This document shows, in pieces, positions 10,498 to 20,111 of a DNA stretch of 64,000 nt; the stretch's first letter is position 1; each line of letters begins with the position of its first letter. The translations under genes were made by a program, and so were the position numbers. The notes under the pieces were generated by a model. The model saw only the letters and a list, made by a program, of their open reading frames with translations. It ran no database searches and was not told where the DNA came from. Source of the stretch: Gari tellinella (Eukaryota; Mollusca; Bivalvia; Cardiida; Psammobiidae); contig OV277863.1 of assembly GCA_922989275.2 (NCBI GenBank), positions 16,830,001 through 16,894,000 of the forward strand, given 5' to 3'.

Positions 10498-10519
10498 AAC
10501 ATTTACAAATAGTATACCA

Positions 10520-10678
10520 GTAAAGATTACACTAAGTCTTGTCCCATGTAAGTAATGTAGAACCAGATTAGAGGGTCTACATGGTTTGTCATGAGGCAAT
10601 ATGTTGTAAAATCAACCCTTAAAAGTAGAAACTTGAAAACTTGAGTTGTCTGAAATTTCAGGGGTGAATAAGTTCAAA
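10520..10678 (-). mobile_element. Family C element, partial
   Basis: It has CTTGTCCCATGTAAGTAATG, GTAGAACCAGATTAGAGGG, AAATCAACCCTTAAAAGTAG and the end TTTCAGGGGTGAATAAGTT. The hairpin right arm is decayed. Confidence 0.55.
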
Positions 10679-11281
10679 TATGTTTTCAAATCGATTTTTG
10701 GATTGCCTCCTTAATAAGGGCAATTGATCCTTTATATATGTTAACTGTTATAAATTGAACAAGGGTTTATTTATACCATCGTGATTTATAATGGGACCTA
10801 CTCAAAAGTTTGACTTTTGTCAAAAAATCTAAATTTTCAAATTGCTACTTTAAGACAATCAATTTATACTGAAGTCTTGATAGAAACGTGATCAAATTTA
10901 TTCTTCAACATTTCTTTAGTCATTCATAATGGAATAAGTTGTATTTACGCAATGTTTATTAAGAGGTTTAATAGAAAGATGATGCAGTTTTAAATTTTAT
11001 TGAGAACTCCCCAAAATGAGGTCAAAAGTTATTGAACTGTGGCATACCTGCTGCCCATATGGAAGAAGTTTGATGCTGTGAAGTGGAGTCTGACAAATGA
11101 TAAATACAGTCCATCTTGTTTCAAATCACCACCTAGTGAAGAAGCATGCCATGCTTGTAATCTTTAAAGACATGTCACTGTGTAATGCAGGACTAAAGAA
11201 ATGCTCTCTACATTACATTTGTCCTACATTAAGAGTGCACATGTCCTAAAGATTGCTACTGTGACCTGTTTTAATGGTGAG

Positions 11282-11523
11282 TCAACCCATTACCCCATAG
11301 CCTGTTTCTTGTTTTGAATATAGGTGACCACTTAAAGCAGGTTGAAAGTAAAGCAGAATGTGCCCTAAGGCATATTCTGCTTTACTTTCAGCCTGCTTTA
11401 GGCTGCCACCTGCTAGAATATAATTTGTTTTTACTATGATACATATTCATGACTGTATAAAATGGAACTGTTTTCTTCAGTGGAGGAATAAATTAAAGGC
11501 GTATTTATGGGGTAATTGGTTTA
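11282..11523 (+). mobile_element. Family A TTAA-hairpin element
   Basis: Left end CCCATTACCCCATAGCCTG, right end TTATGGGGTAATTGGTTTA. The hairpin around GTGCCCTAAGGCAT and the downstream blocks are intact. Confidence 0.84.
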
Positions 11524-11930
11524 TACAAAGTTGGCTGTAACAACACAGTTGAAATATTGGTGGTTAGTGAATGTGGTCAGTTTGAAGTACTGTTTGTTGG
11601 AAGTGGTAAACTACTGATGGAGTCATCTAATATGTTTGGATCCACTTATGGATGAAGATAATTAGATAAAGTGTTTCAAAGACGACACATTGGCCACCAA
11701 TATTTCAACTTCACACATATATAAGCTCATGTAAATTACGGGCAAAATTTAATGTTGTAAGTACTTTGAAGATTTTAGTAAAATGATAGATGCTGAGATA
11801 GTTTTGCTCATCCATGTAAGGTGAGGTTGATTGCCTGGTCGTATCATTTTGGTTATGTTGGCTGTAGACAGTTGCAGCTGGTGCCTCTAATCATCTCTAT
11901 TACTACCCGTAGAAATAAACAAACATATTC

Positions 11931-12182
11931 TTAACCCATTCCCCCATAAATATCCCTTTTTACGCCTTTAATTTATTCCTCCATTGAAGAAAATAGCTTC
12001 AATTTATACAGTCATGAATATGTATCATGAGAAATATTTTCTTTATTCTAGATGATAGTAGCTTAAAGCAGGTTGAAAGTAGAGCAGATTGTGCCTTAAG
12101 GCGCATTCTGCTTTACTTTCAACCTGCTTTAAGTGGTCACCTATCTTCAAAACTAGAAATAGACTATGGGGGAAAGGGTTAA
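11931..12182 (-). mobile_element. Family A TTAA-hairpin element, full length
   Basis: Reverse orientation with TTAA at 11931-11934 and 12179-12182. The ends CCCATTCCCCCATAAATA and GACTATGGGGGAAAGGG match as imperfect inverted repeats. Confidence 0.86.
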
Positions 12183-12419
12183 CTGAATTTGAATTGAATT
12201 GAATTGACAGTCATCAACATTTGCTTAAAGCTTGAGATTCAAGAATAACCCTTTAAACCTTTGGGAAAATTAGTAGAGCATCACTCGGGTTTCTCTGTGT
12301 CCATTTCCCTCTGTCTGGGATGTCCCATTTGTCCAAAGTTTGCAGAAACTGGCATTAAATAAAGCAAACTATTTAACCCATTGGTTGATTATTTCTCAAC
12401 CTTGACCCAAACCAAAGGT

Positions 12420-13443
12420 TTAACCCATTATCCCACAAAAATGCCTTTTTTATGCCTTTAATTATTTATTCCTCTGCTGAATAAAATAGTTCCATTTTTA
12501 GCTCACCTGAGCACAAAGTGCTCAAGGTGAGCTTTTGTGGTCGATCTTTGTCCGGCGTCCGTCGTCGTGCGTTGTGCGTCAACAATTTCTTCAAACATCT
12601 TCTTCTCCAAAACCACTGGCTGGATTGCAACCAAACTTCACAGGAATGTTCCTTGGGTCAAGCTCTTTCAAAGTTGTTCAAAGAATTTGAAACAATGCAG
12701 AACTCTGGTTGCCATGGCAACCAAAGTGAAAAAATGAGGAAATCTTAAAAAATCTTCTTGTCAAAAACCAAAAGGGCCAGAGCTTAGATATTTGGCACAT
12801 AGCATCATCTACAGGTCCTCTATCAAAGTTGTTCAAATTTTGCCCCTGGGGTCAAAATTGACCCCGCCCCGGGGGTCACCGTTTTACATGGAGTTATATA
12901 GTGAAAAGTTCAAACATCTTTTTCTCTGAAACCAATAAGACCAGAGCTTTGATATTTGGCATGGTATAACTTCAAGAGGTCCTTCACATATATTGATGAA
13001 TTGGTTCTGGTCTGTTGCATATCTGGGTCACCGGAGCTAAAAATAGATTTTTTCAATGAAAACTTCAAAAATATTCTTGTCTGAAACCATAGCACACTGA
13101 GTTCAGATATTTTGCACATAACATCATCAACAGGTCCTCTATCAAAGTTGTTCAAATTTTGCCCCGCCCTTCGGGTCACCTTTTACCAATCTTTTTTTCT
13201 GAAATCAAGTGACCCATCCTAGTGTCACCATGGACAGGTGAGCGATCAAGGGCCATTCTGGCCCTCTTGTATACAGTCATGAACATCTACAAGAAAAATT
13301 TCATATATCCTTGTAGACAGTAGCTTACAGCAGGCTGAAGTAAAGCAGAATGCGCTGCAAAGCACATTGTACTTTACTTTCAACCTATTTAACGTGATCA
13401 CCTATCTTCAATACTAGAAACAGGTTATGGGGTAACGGGTTAA
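12420..13443 (-). mobile_element. Family A copy interrupted by a Helentron/pearl-like element
   Basis: TTAA flanks at 12420-12423 and 13440-13443 bracket a reverse A copy. Its first 75 bases stop at TAGTTCCATTTTT and resume at ATACAGTCATGAAC near 13271. The interrupting element is annotated separately. Confidence 0.82.
12496..13270 (+). mobile_element. Helentron/pearl-like element starting TTTTTAGCTCACC
   Basis: Begins TTTTTAGCTCACCTGAGC with a small inverted repeat around GTGCTCAAGGTGAGC. It contains a repeated unit (CATCTTCTTCTCCAAAACCA / CTTTTTCTCTGAAACCA, GAGCTT.GATATTTGGCA) and ends with a hairpin GGCCATTCTGGCC followed by CTCTTGT. This matches the architecture of non-autonomous Helitron/Helentron elements with tandem cores in bivalves. 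The superfamily is inferred; no RepHel ORF is present. Confidence 0.65.
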
Positions 13444-13556
13444 CACCTAAGAGGTAATAATTTTGGATTCCAGGGTAGAAGATGGTTGTTGTACCAAAGG
13501 GTTGTAATAACTTGTATCTGAAGCTTTACCATGTGTTCGTGATGTGAGTTGAAGCA

Positions 13557-13791
13557 TTAACCCATTACCCTATAGCCATTTTCTAGTTTTGTAGATAGGT
13601 GACCACTTAAAGCAAGTTGAAAGTAAGGCACATTCTGCTTTACTTTCAACCGGCTTTAAGCTACCATCTGCTAAAATTAAAAAACTCTTTCAGATAATAT
13701 GCATTCATGTCTGTTTAAATTGGAACTATTTTCTTCTGTGGAGCAATAAATTAAAGGTGTAAAAAGGCGTATTTATTGGGTAATGGGTTAA
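13557..13791 (+). mobile_element. Family A TTAA-hairpin element, full length
   Basis: TTAA at both ends (13557-13560, 13788-13791), ends CCCATTACCCTATAG and TATTGGGTAATGGG. The hairpin left arm is shortened (AAGTAAGGCACATTCTG). Confidence 0.85.
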
Positions 13792-14292
13792 AAGGGTCAA
13801 GGGTATATTGATTTGGTCTGTCTGACTGGGTAGCAGTGTTTCAACAATATTCATAAAGAATACAAAATATACTTTTGAATAAAGCAAGATCTATCTAGTC
13901 TTTTCTGGAATCCGAAATTACAATGTGGTGGTTGCATTTGACCTACTGAAGGTATCATCAAATTTGTCTGACACTGGTACAAGCACTCTTCAATGAAAAG
14001 AAACCAGAAATAATGACAAAATGGCAATTAGTGTTTAGCAAATGGCAAGTTGCATGTTGGCAATTAACAATAAGCAATTAATTAGTGACTGGCAAAAAAG
14101 CAATTAGCATTTGGCAATTGGCAAGTCCCGACCCATCTTCCATAGTATAGGACAGCATTTTTCAGGAAGGCAACTTGTTCAGCTTACTGATAATAAGGGT
14201 TTAAATGGCTTACCAAAAATTTGAAATACTGCACACAACAGTGATATTTTGAGCGTAACATTCGTATCTCAGGATTCCAGATAAGGTCAGTA

Positions 14293-14707
14293 CAGTAAAG
14301 CCTCTTATAGCGACCAATAAATTGTGTTATTAGGTATTTTAAAGGCAAATGACTGCTTAACCCTTTCCCACATAGCATATCTCTAGTATTGAATATAGGT
14401 GTCCACTTAAAGCAGGTTGAAAGTAAAGCAGAATGCGCTTTAAGCGCATTCTGCTTTACTTTCAGCCTGCTTTAAGCTATCATCTGCTAGAATATAGAAA
14501 ATATTTTGTATTATACATATCTATGAATGTATAAATTGGAACTATTTTCTTCAGGGCAAGAATAAACTGAATGCGCTAAAAGGCGCTTCTATGGGGGAAA
14601 GAGTTAAAGCAAGGCAAAAGTAAAACAGAAAGCCGAAGCTATCACCTGTCTTTCATACAATCAATTAGCCTTGCTCTAAGGGTAGTGACAGAGAGGTGTA
14701 ACTTTAT
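14293..14707 (-). mobile_element. Family B element split by a family A copy
   Basis: Left TIR CAGTAAAGCCTCTTATAGCG and right part CAATCAATTAGCCTTGCTCT with GAGAGGTGTAACT form a reverse B copy. It is interrupted at GACTGC|TTAA, inside its hairpin, by a complete family A element. Confidence 0.7.
14357..14607 (+). mobile_element. Family A element nested in family B
   Basis: Full copy, TTAA at 14357-14360 and 14604-14607. The perfect hairpin AGCAGAATGCGC / GCGCATTCTGCT has TTTAA at the turn. Confidence 0.86.
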
Positions 14708-14884
14708 TTCAAATACTGAAATCATTACCTGTATGTATTGACCAAACCGTATGATTTGACTACTTATTAGAATCATCTCATAGAGATTATTATAATGAGT
14801 AGATACTACATATGATTTGGAGGAACCATACAGGAGCAAAATGCTGGAAATGTTCAGTTGACTCCCACTAATGTGGAGCCCTGA
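14707..14884. mobile_element. Family F element, left end lost
   Basis: Core TGACTACTTATTAGAATC pairs with TATAATGAGTAGATACTAC. The right end GTGGAGCCCTG is kept; the left end merges into the preceding family B copy. Confidence 0.6.
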
Positions 14885-14914
14885 GACTAGGTCTTGGGTG
14901 TTAGTAAAGTCCTG

Positions 14915-15146
14915 GGGCTCGTTTTACTAAACAATAATTTGCGTAAGTCAAAATTTTAAATTTTGATTTATATTTTTTATTATCACTTGCTACAAACAGC
15001 AAATAGCCAGATCAGAGGACGCACTTTTAGCACGTCCTCTGATCTGGCTATTTGCTGTTTGCAAACGTTTATGATCGAAAAATAAGAGTTAAACGATTTT
15101 GACTTACGCAAATATTTTGCGTAAGTAGTTTAGTAAAACGAGCCCT
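14915..15146. mobile_element. Family G-type MITE, ends GGGCTCGTTTTACTAAAC
   Basis: Inverted ends GGGCTCGTTTTACTAAAC and TTTAGTAAAACGAGCCC, with a second inverted pair TTTGCGTAAGTCAAAAT / TTTTGACTTACGCAAA further in. The central 70-base palindrome pairs AGCAAATAGCCAGATCAGAG with CTCTGATCTGGCTATTTGCT. Flanks share CTGG, so a short target duplication is possible (Harbinger-like, inferred). Confidence 0.8.
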
Positions 15147-15217
15147 GGTGTTTGGCTGTACACAGCTGGGACAAGTAGAACATTTCTATACAACCTGCAC
15201 TGCAAAAAGTCAAGCTA

Positions 15218-15405
15218 CAGTAAAGTTGCTCTATTACAACCACTAAAAAGAAGGCTAATTGATTACATGAAAGACAGGTTACAGCTTAAAGGAAGGTAAA
15301 CGTAAACCAGAAAGCTCCTAAAGGAGCTTTCTAGTTTACTTTCCGCTTGCTTTAAACATCTGATATTTAACACAGTTTAGTTGTTGTAATAGAGGGGTTT
15401 TATTG
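15218..15405. mobile_element. Family B TA-flanked hairpin element
   Basis: Ends CAGTAAAGTTGCTCTATTAC and GTAATAGAGGGGTTTTATTG with TA on both sides. Hairpin arms AGAAAGCTCCT and AGGAGCTTTCT. Confidence 0.83.
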
Positions 15406-15570
15406 TAAATCATGTGTTATTGATTTTATTTATATGTTTATTTTCATCATCACTCAATCACTTTAAGAATGTGCTGGACTGCATTAACTTTACATTTACT
15501 CCAGTAGTTAGTTAACTCTTTGAACGCCGACCAGTTCTTCCCTCCATCAGCAACAGTGGTCATCAAGACC

Positions 15571-15630
15571 CAAGGTTATAAAGTGTTTGAGAGGAGTCTG
15601 AGATATTTCTCAAGCTCAACAAAGAGCTCG
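15571..15630 (+). repeat. Family J fragment
   Basis: AAGGTTATAAAGTGTTTGAG, GAGTCTGAGA and TTCTCAAGC match one arm of the inverted repeat at 528. Confidence 0.5.
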
Positions 15631-15631
15631 A

Positions 15632-15870
15632 TAACTCATTCACCCCTGAAACTTTTAATGAACAATTCAGATTTCAAACTTGACTATTTAGGGTTGATTT
15701 TAACAATATACATGTATTTCAAAAGGACAAACAGTGTAGACCCTTATCAGATGGCTCCTTAAAGAACCCTCTGATCAGGGTCTACACTGTTTGTATAGGA
15801 CAAGTGTAATCCTCACAGGTACACTGTTTGTAAATGACGAGTATACTTGTCGCTAGGGTTGAATGTGATA
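15632..15870 (+). mobile_element. Family C hairpin element, near full length
   Basis: Starts AACTCATTCACCCCTGAAAC, then AATGAACAATTCAG, TATTTAGGGTTGATTTTAAC, the hairpin AAACAGTGTAGACCCTTATC / GATCAGGGTCTACACTGTTT, TGTTTGTAAATGACGAG and the end GCTAGGGTTGAATGTGA. The ends are imperfect inverted repeats of each other. Confidence 0.8.
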
Positions 15871-16293
15871 ATGATAATGAGTTGTCTCAAACGCGTTATA
15901 ACTTCAGGACCTGCTACTGTTCTAAATTAGATTTTATTTGAAATTCTATACATATGTGATCTAGAGTATGAAATAATTTGATTCATGATGAGACACCAAG
16001 TTACATCTGAATTAAAACTGTTTTGCAAATATAATCACAGAGTCAGGTGAACAGTAAGCGTACAAAGAGTTTAACTGTGTAGATTTGGAATGCCAATGCT
16101 ACACCACATTTGAGGAGAGAACAGGCCGTAACATTATTAAGTGGAATGCCACTTTAGGAAGCAGGTTGTCAAAGGCACATATATATCTACTGTTATGATA
16201 CAAAAACTCCACTTTTCAAACATAATTAAAACTTGTATTAAACGTTCTCCAGCCTTGAAAGCATTGACTTTTGACATGCAGTCTAAAAATGTG

Positions 16294-16630
16294 TTAACCC
16301 TTTACTCAATAGCCTGTTTCTAGAAAGGAAGATATTAAGTCACCACTTATGCGTAAATAATTTCACATTTTAGGACTCTCTGTGAACAAACATGTACATG
16401 TATTAACAATCAAGGACTCGTTTACCGGAAACAGGCTTTACTTTTTACAAAAACTTAATAAGGGGAAATGGAAGCTATTTAAGCCTGTTTTAAGCTACAT
16501 GTATCATCTGCTAGGATATAGTAAACATCTTTTATGGTACATGAATTCATGTATATGACTATAAATTGGAAATTTTTTCTTCAGTTGATGAGTAAATTAA
16601 GAAAGAAGCTTCTGTGGGGGGAGGGGTTAA
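16294..16630 (+). mobile_element. Family A element, enlarged and decayed
   Basis: TTAA and CCCTTTACTCAATAGCCTG at the left; AGCTACATGTATCATCTGC, CTTCAGTTGATGAGTAAAT and GGGGGAGGGGTTAA at the right. The hairpin region has been replaced by about 100 bases of unrelated sequence. Confidence 0.65.
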
Positions 16631-16799
16631 ATAGTTACATGTCTATAGAGATTTCTATATCTCTTCAAAGAGTTGCTGCGTAACACAAGTTTGAATATTG
16701 TTTGATGGACTAGTAGTATTAGTCCAATTGAAGACTGAAAATAAGCAAAAAAATTGTTATAAAAAATAATGCAGGGACATTATTCTATTATTAATTAAT

Positions 16800-17038
16800 T
16801 TAACTATTTTCCCCATAAATATGCCTTTTTATGCCTTTAATTTATTACTCTACCAAAGAAAATTCTGATTTATACAGAAATGGATATGCAGTATAAGGAA
16901 TATTGTATATATTTCTTTGCAAATGATAGCTGAAAGTAAAGCAGAATGTGCCTTAAGGCACATTCTGCTTTACTTTCAACCTGCTTAATTGGTCACCTGT
17001 CTTCAAAACTAGAGACAGGCTATAGGGTAATGGGTTAA
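16800..17038 (-). mobile_element. Family A TTAA-hairpin element
   Basis: TTAA at 16800-16803 and 17035-17038. The perfect hairpin TGAAAGTAAAGCAGAATG / CATTCTGCTTTACTTTCA overlaps the start of the large tandem duplication, whose left breakpoint falls in the hairpin. Confidence 0.84.
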
Positions 17039-18022
17039 ATGTGTCCTATTACTTAAATAACCTTATTTTTAAAATGGTAAGATTCAATATATCAAGTTGT
17101 TAGTATGGAGTTAAGTTGACCTTGACTGCCGAATACAGACCTCCGACTTCCAAAAGTGGCTGTTTTTTGTCGATAATGTGAATGTTATATTGGAGTTATT
17201 AGAGTGACTTAAAAAAGAAATAAAAGTGATTATGGCTACATGTGTTATTCTTCTGTGCTTTCCACTTTTTAGGGACAAAATAAGTTTTATCTCCTGAGCA
17301 AAGGACTCGATGTAAGCTATTTTGATCAATTATCCCCTTGTCGTCTGTCTGACCTTCCATATGTTATGTCTCGTCTGCCATGGATGCATGTTGCGGAGGC
17401 AGGACTGATGTCAGTATTAAGATGACAGCATCTGCATCAATAGTTTTTGTTTTGGTAAGTACTTCACCTAGAATCGGGCAACTGCACGTGCTGATGTGCC
17501 TCAATGAGTGCATGTTGCATGGCAATTTGGTGTCATTGACCTTGACCTCTGTGACCTAGATTAAGTTTATGTCTTTAGGTCAGTTATGGACTAAGTATTG
17601 CAGCTTGGATTGCACAGCTTCACTGACTCGTAGTGCACCTAAAGGTTATGTTCAGTCCTCGTTTATTAGAATCAGTGTCCGCTATATAGCATAGGCTATA
17701 ATATAGCCTCGATTACATTTTGGTTAATGACTGACAAGTCAATAACAATCGTAATATAATATTTGATCGAACTATCAAGCCACACATTGAAGCTTATCAA
17801 TCCTTTTGTGCCTGTTTTCAACATTTTTAAGATCAATATTGTCCATTAAAATGTTTAAACAATAATATTAGGTAGTTTTAACATATTTATTTTTATGAGC
17901 CGGTAGTGAAAGAAAGTGCGGGCGTAGCTCTAGTTTTAGTCATCTGTATAGTTGTGCTCAATGGTAGATGACGGCAACAGACAACTTGTTTATTTTTTGT
18001 CAAAAGTTTCACTAATTTTGTC

Positions 18023-18117
18023 ATGTCAACCGTGTTCATACAAGTTGGACAATGTGGAAATCAGATTGGACAAGCTTTTTGGAAGAGAGCGTTAAAAGAC
18101 GAGGATATTCAGAACAA
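18023..18117 (+). pseudogene. Duplicate first exon of the ZED-class tubulin gene
   Basis: Encodes the same 31 residues as the exon at 20017, including the nucleotide-loop motif GQCGNQIG, and ends at the same GTAAGA donor. No difference is visible within the 95 bases. Because the next exon lies 5.3 kb downstream, this copy could serve as an alternative first exon (splicing past the second) or be silent. It could also be an unmerged haplotype in the assembly. Confidence 0.8.
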
Positions 18118-18469
18118 GTAAGATTAACGTGTGGTAAATTTAAAAGAAAAGCATTCGGACCGACATATGTTCGGCCCTTTGACTCTTATTGCAGGCTGTA
18201 CTTTTCCAAAACGATTTGCGTTAGGGACAAACATTTTTGTATCATAGAAATAATTATTTCAATACCAACTATTACATTGTTCCTTTTTATTCCTAACAAT
18301 TATTTCAGCGAGTATTTCTAGTATTAAAATCCCTATTAGTTGACATCCCTAGACAGGCCTTTTTCTGGTGCATCTGATAATGGGTCCATTAAACAGAGAC
18401 CCATTCCCAATGAGAAATTGTAAAAAAAAAAATCCCAATTTGTAAAAAAAATCCCAATTTGGTTTACAA

Positions 18470-18577
18470 TGTTCTAATATTAGTCAAAATCACATCAAAA
18501 ATAATAAAACAAATCAGGAAAGAGTTCAACGCGCTGGTGCAAGATTTATCACCAAAGACTACTGCTCCAGACACCAG
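18470..18577 (+). pseudogene. LINE reverse-transcriptase remnant, cut by the duplication
   Basis: The same start as the remnant at 20464-20912 is present, but it stops at CCAGACACCAGG, where the second duplication unit begins. Confidence 0.6.
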
Positions 18578-19171
18578 GGCACATTCTGCTTTACTTTCAA
18601 CCTGCTTAATTGGTCACCTGTCTTCAAAACTAGAGACAGGCTATAGGGTAATGGGTTAAATATGTCCTATTACTTAAATAACCTTATTTTTAAAATGGTA
18701 AGATTCAATATATCAAGTTGTTAGTATGGAGTTAAGTTGACCTTGACTGCCGAATACAGACCTCCGACTTCCAAAAGTGGCTGTTTTTTGTCGATAATGT
18801 GAATGTTATATTGGAGTTATTAGAGTGACTTAAAAAAGAAATAAAAGTGATTATGGCTACATGTGTTATTCTTCTGTGCTTTCCACTTTTTAGGGACAAA
18901 ATAAGTTTTATCTCCTGAGCAAAGGACTCGATGTAAGCTATTTTGATCAATTATCCCCTTGTCGTCTGTCTGACCTTCCATATGTTATGTCTCGTCTGCC
19001 ATGGATGCATGTTGCGGAGGCAGGACTGATGTCAGTATTAAGATGACAGCATCTGCATCAATAGTTTTTGTTTTGGTAAGTACTTCACCTAGAATCGGGC
19101 AACTGCACATGCTGATGTGCCTCAATGAGTGCATGTTGCATGGCAATTTGGTGTCATTGACCTTGACCTCG

Positions 19172-19533
19172 CAGGGTTTTCCCTTGCATTTTGTAAATGA
19201 GAGTCCGAAGGACCCTCAAACCTTTCACTTTGAGAGTCCCTCGGCACATTTCGGGGTCCCAAATTAATTTAACTTGTAAATGCATTACAATGTTGACAAA
19301 TAAATTGCAAAACCTTTGTAAACTGTTTAACAGTGCAAATTTATGATTTATCTCTGATGGAATATGAAGCATACCCCACATCAGTATCTACATATCTGAG
19401 AATTTGCAGGTTTTGGAGTAAAATGTGGTCAAAGATTTGAGGGTCCTGGGGACTCTTGGGGTTGGACAAATAGGAGTCCCAGGTGACAGAATTGCGTCCC
19501 AGATGCAGGAAACCTGCGTCCGGGAAAACCCTG
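19172..19533. mobile_element. 362-bp hAT-like MITE present in only one duplication unit
   Basis: Perfect 12-bp ends CAGGGTTTTCCC and GGGAAAACCCTG are flanked by the direct repeat ACCTCG (19166-19171 and 19534-19539). The first unit has the undisturbed site TTGACCTCTGTGACC near 17540. The element therefore moved after the duplication, or was lost from unit 1. CAGGG ends suggest hAT; the repeat reads as 6 bp, or 8 if the terminal bases overlap the target. Confidence 0.85.
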
Positions 19534-20016
19534 ACCTCGGTGACCTAGATTAAGTTTATGTCTTTAGGTCAGTTATGGACTAAGTATTGCAGCTTGGATT
19601 GCACAGCTTCACTGACTCGTAGTGCACCTAAAGGTTATGTTCAGTCCTCGTTTATTAGAATCAGTGTCCGCTATATAGCCTAGGCTATAATATAGCCTCG
19701 ATTAATTTACATTTTGGTTAATGACTGACAAGTCAATAACAATCGTAATATAATATTTGATCGAACTATCAAGCCACACATTGAAGCTTATCAATCCTTT
19801 TGTGCCTGTTTTCAACATTTTTAAGATCAATATTGTCCATTAAAATGTTTAAACAATAATATTAGGTAGTTTTAACATATTTATTTTTATGAGCCGGTAG
19901 TGAAAGAAAGTGCGGGCGTAGCTCTAGTTTTAGTCATCTGTATAATTGTGCTCAATGGTAGATGACGGCAACAGACAACTTGTTTATTTTTTGTCAAAAG
20001 TTTCACTAATTTTGTC

Positions 20017-20111
20017 ATGTCAACCGTGTTCATACAAGTTGGACAATGTGGAAATCAGATTGGACAAGCTTTTTGGAAGAGAGCGTTAAAAGACGAGGAT
20101 ATTCAGAACAA
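20017..20111 (+). CDS. Tubulin exon 1 (residues 1-31)
   Basis: Starts at the ATG in TTTGTCATGTCAACC and encodes MSTVFIQVGQCGNQIG, the N-terminal nucleotide-binding loop. It ends at AACAA|GTAAGA with two bases left over. It is taken as the main first exon because it is closest to exon 2. Confidence 0.88.

Larger units (their letters stand above)
16957..18577 (+). repeat. Tandem duplication, unit 1 (about 1.62 kb)
   Basis: Nearly identical over its whole length to 18578-20571, apart from a 362-bp insertion and a 5-base insertion in the second unit and a few substitutions (for example 17489 G against 19110 A). The breakpoint lies within a family A hairpin on one side and a LINE remnant on the other, sharing only GG. 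It carries the first coding exon of the tubulin gene plus about 1 kb upstream. Confidence 0.92.

Noticed and set aside
16960..16990. Hairpins ending in T-rich sequence as terminators, or arrays of hairpins as a CRISPR
   Set aside because: This is a spliced animal genome; the hairpins are MITE cores with terminal repeats and no spacer/repeat periodicity.
17111..17329. 72-residue minus-strand frame duplicated at 18732-18950
   Set aside because: The two frames are identical only because the region is duplicated; no homology, splice signals or composition suggest a gene.
18052..18321. 89-residue frame overlapping tubulin exon 1 in another frame (and its copy at 20046)
   Set aside because: It begins inside the exon in the wrong frame and runs through the intron; the in-frame tubulin N-terminus explains the locus.
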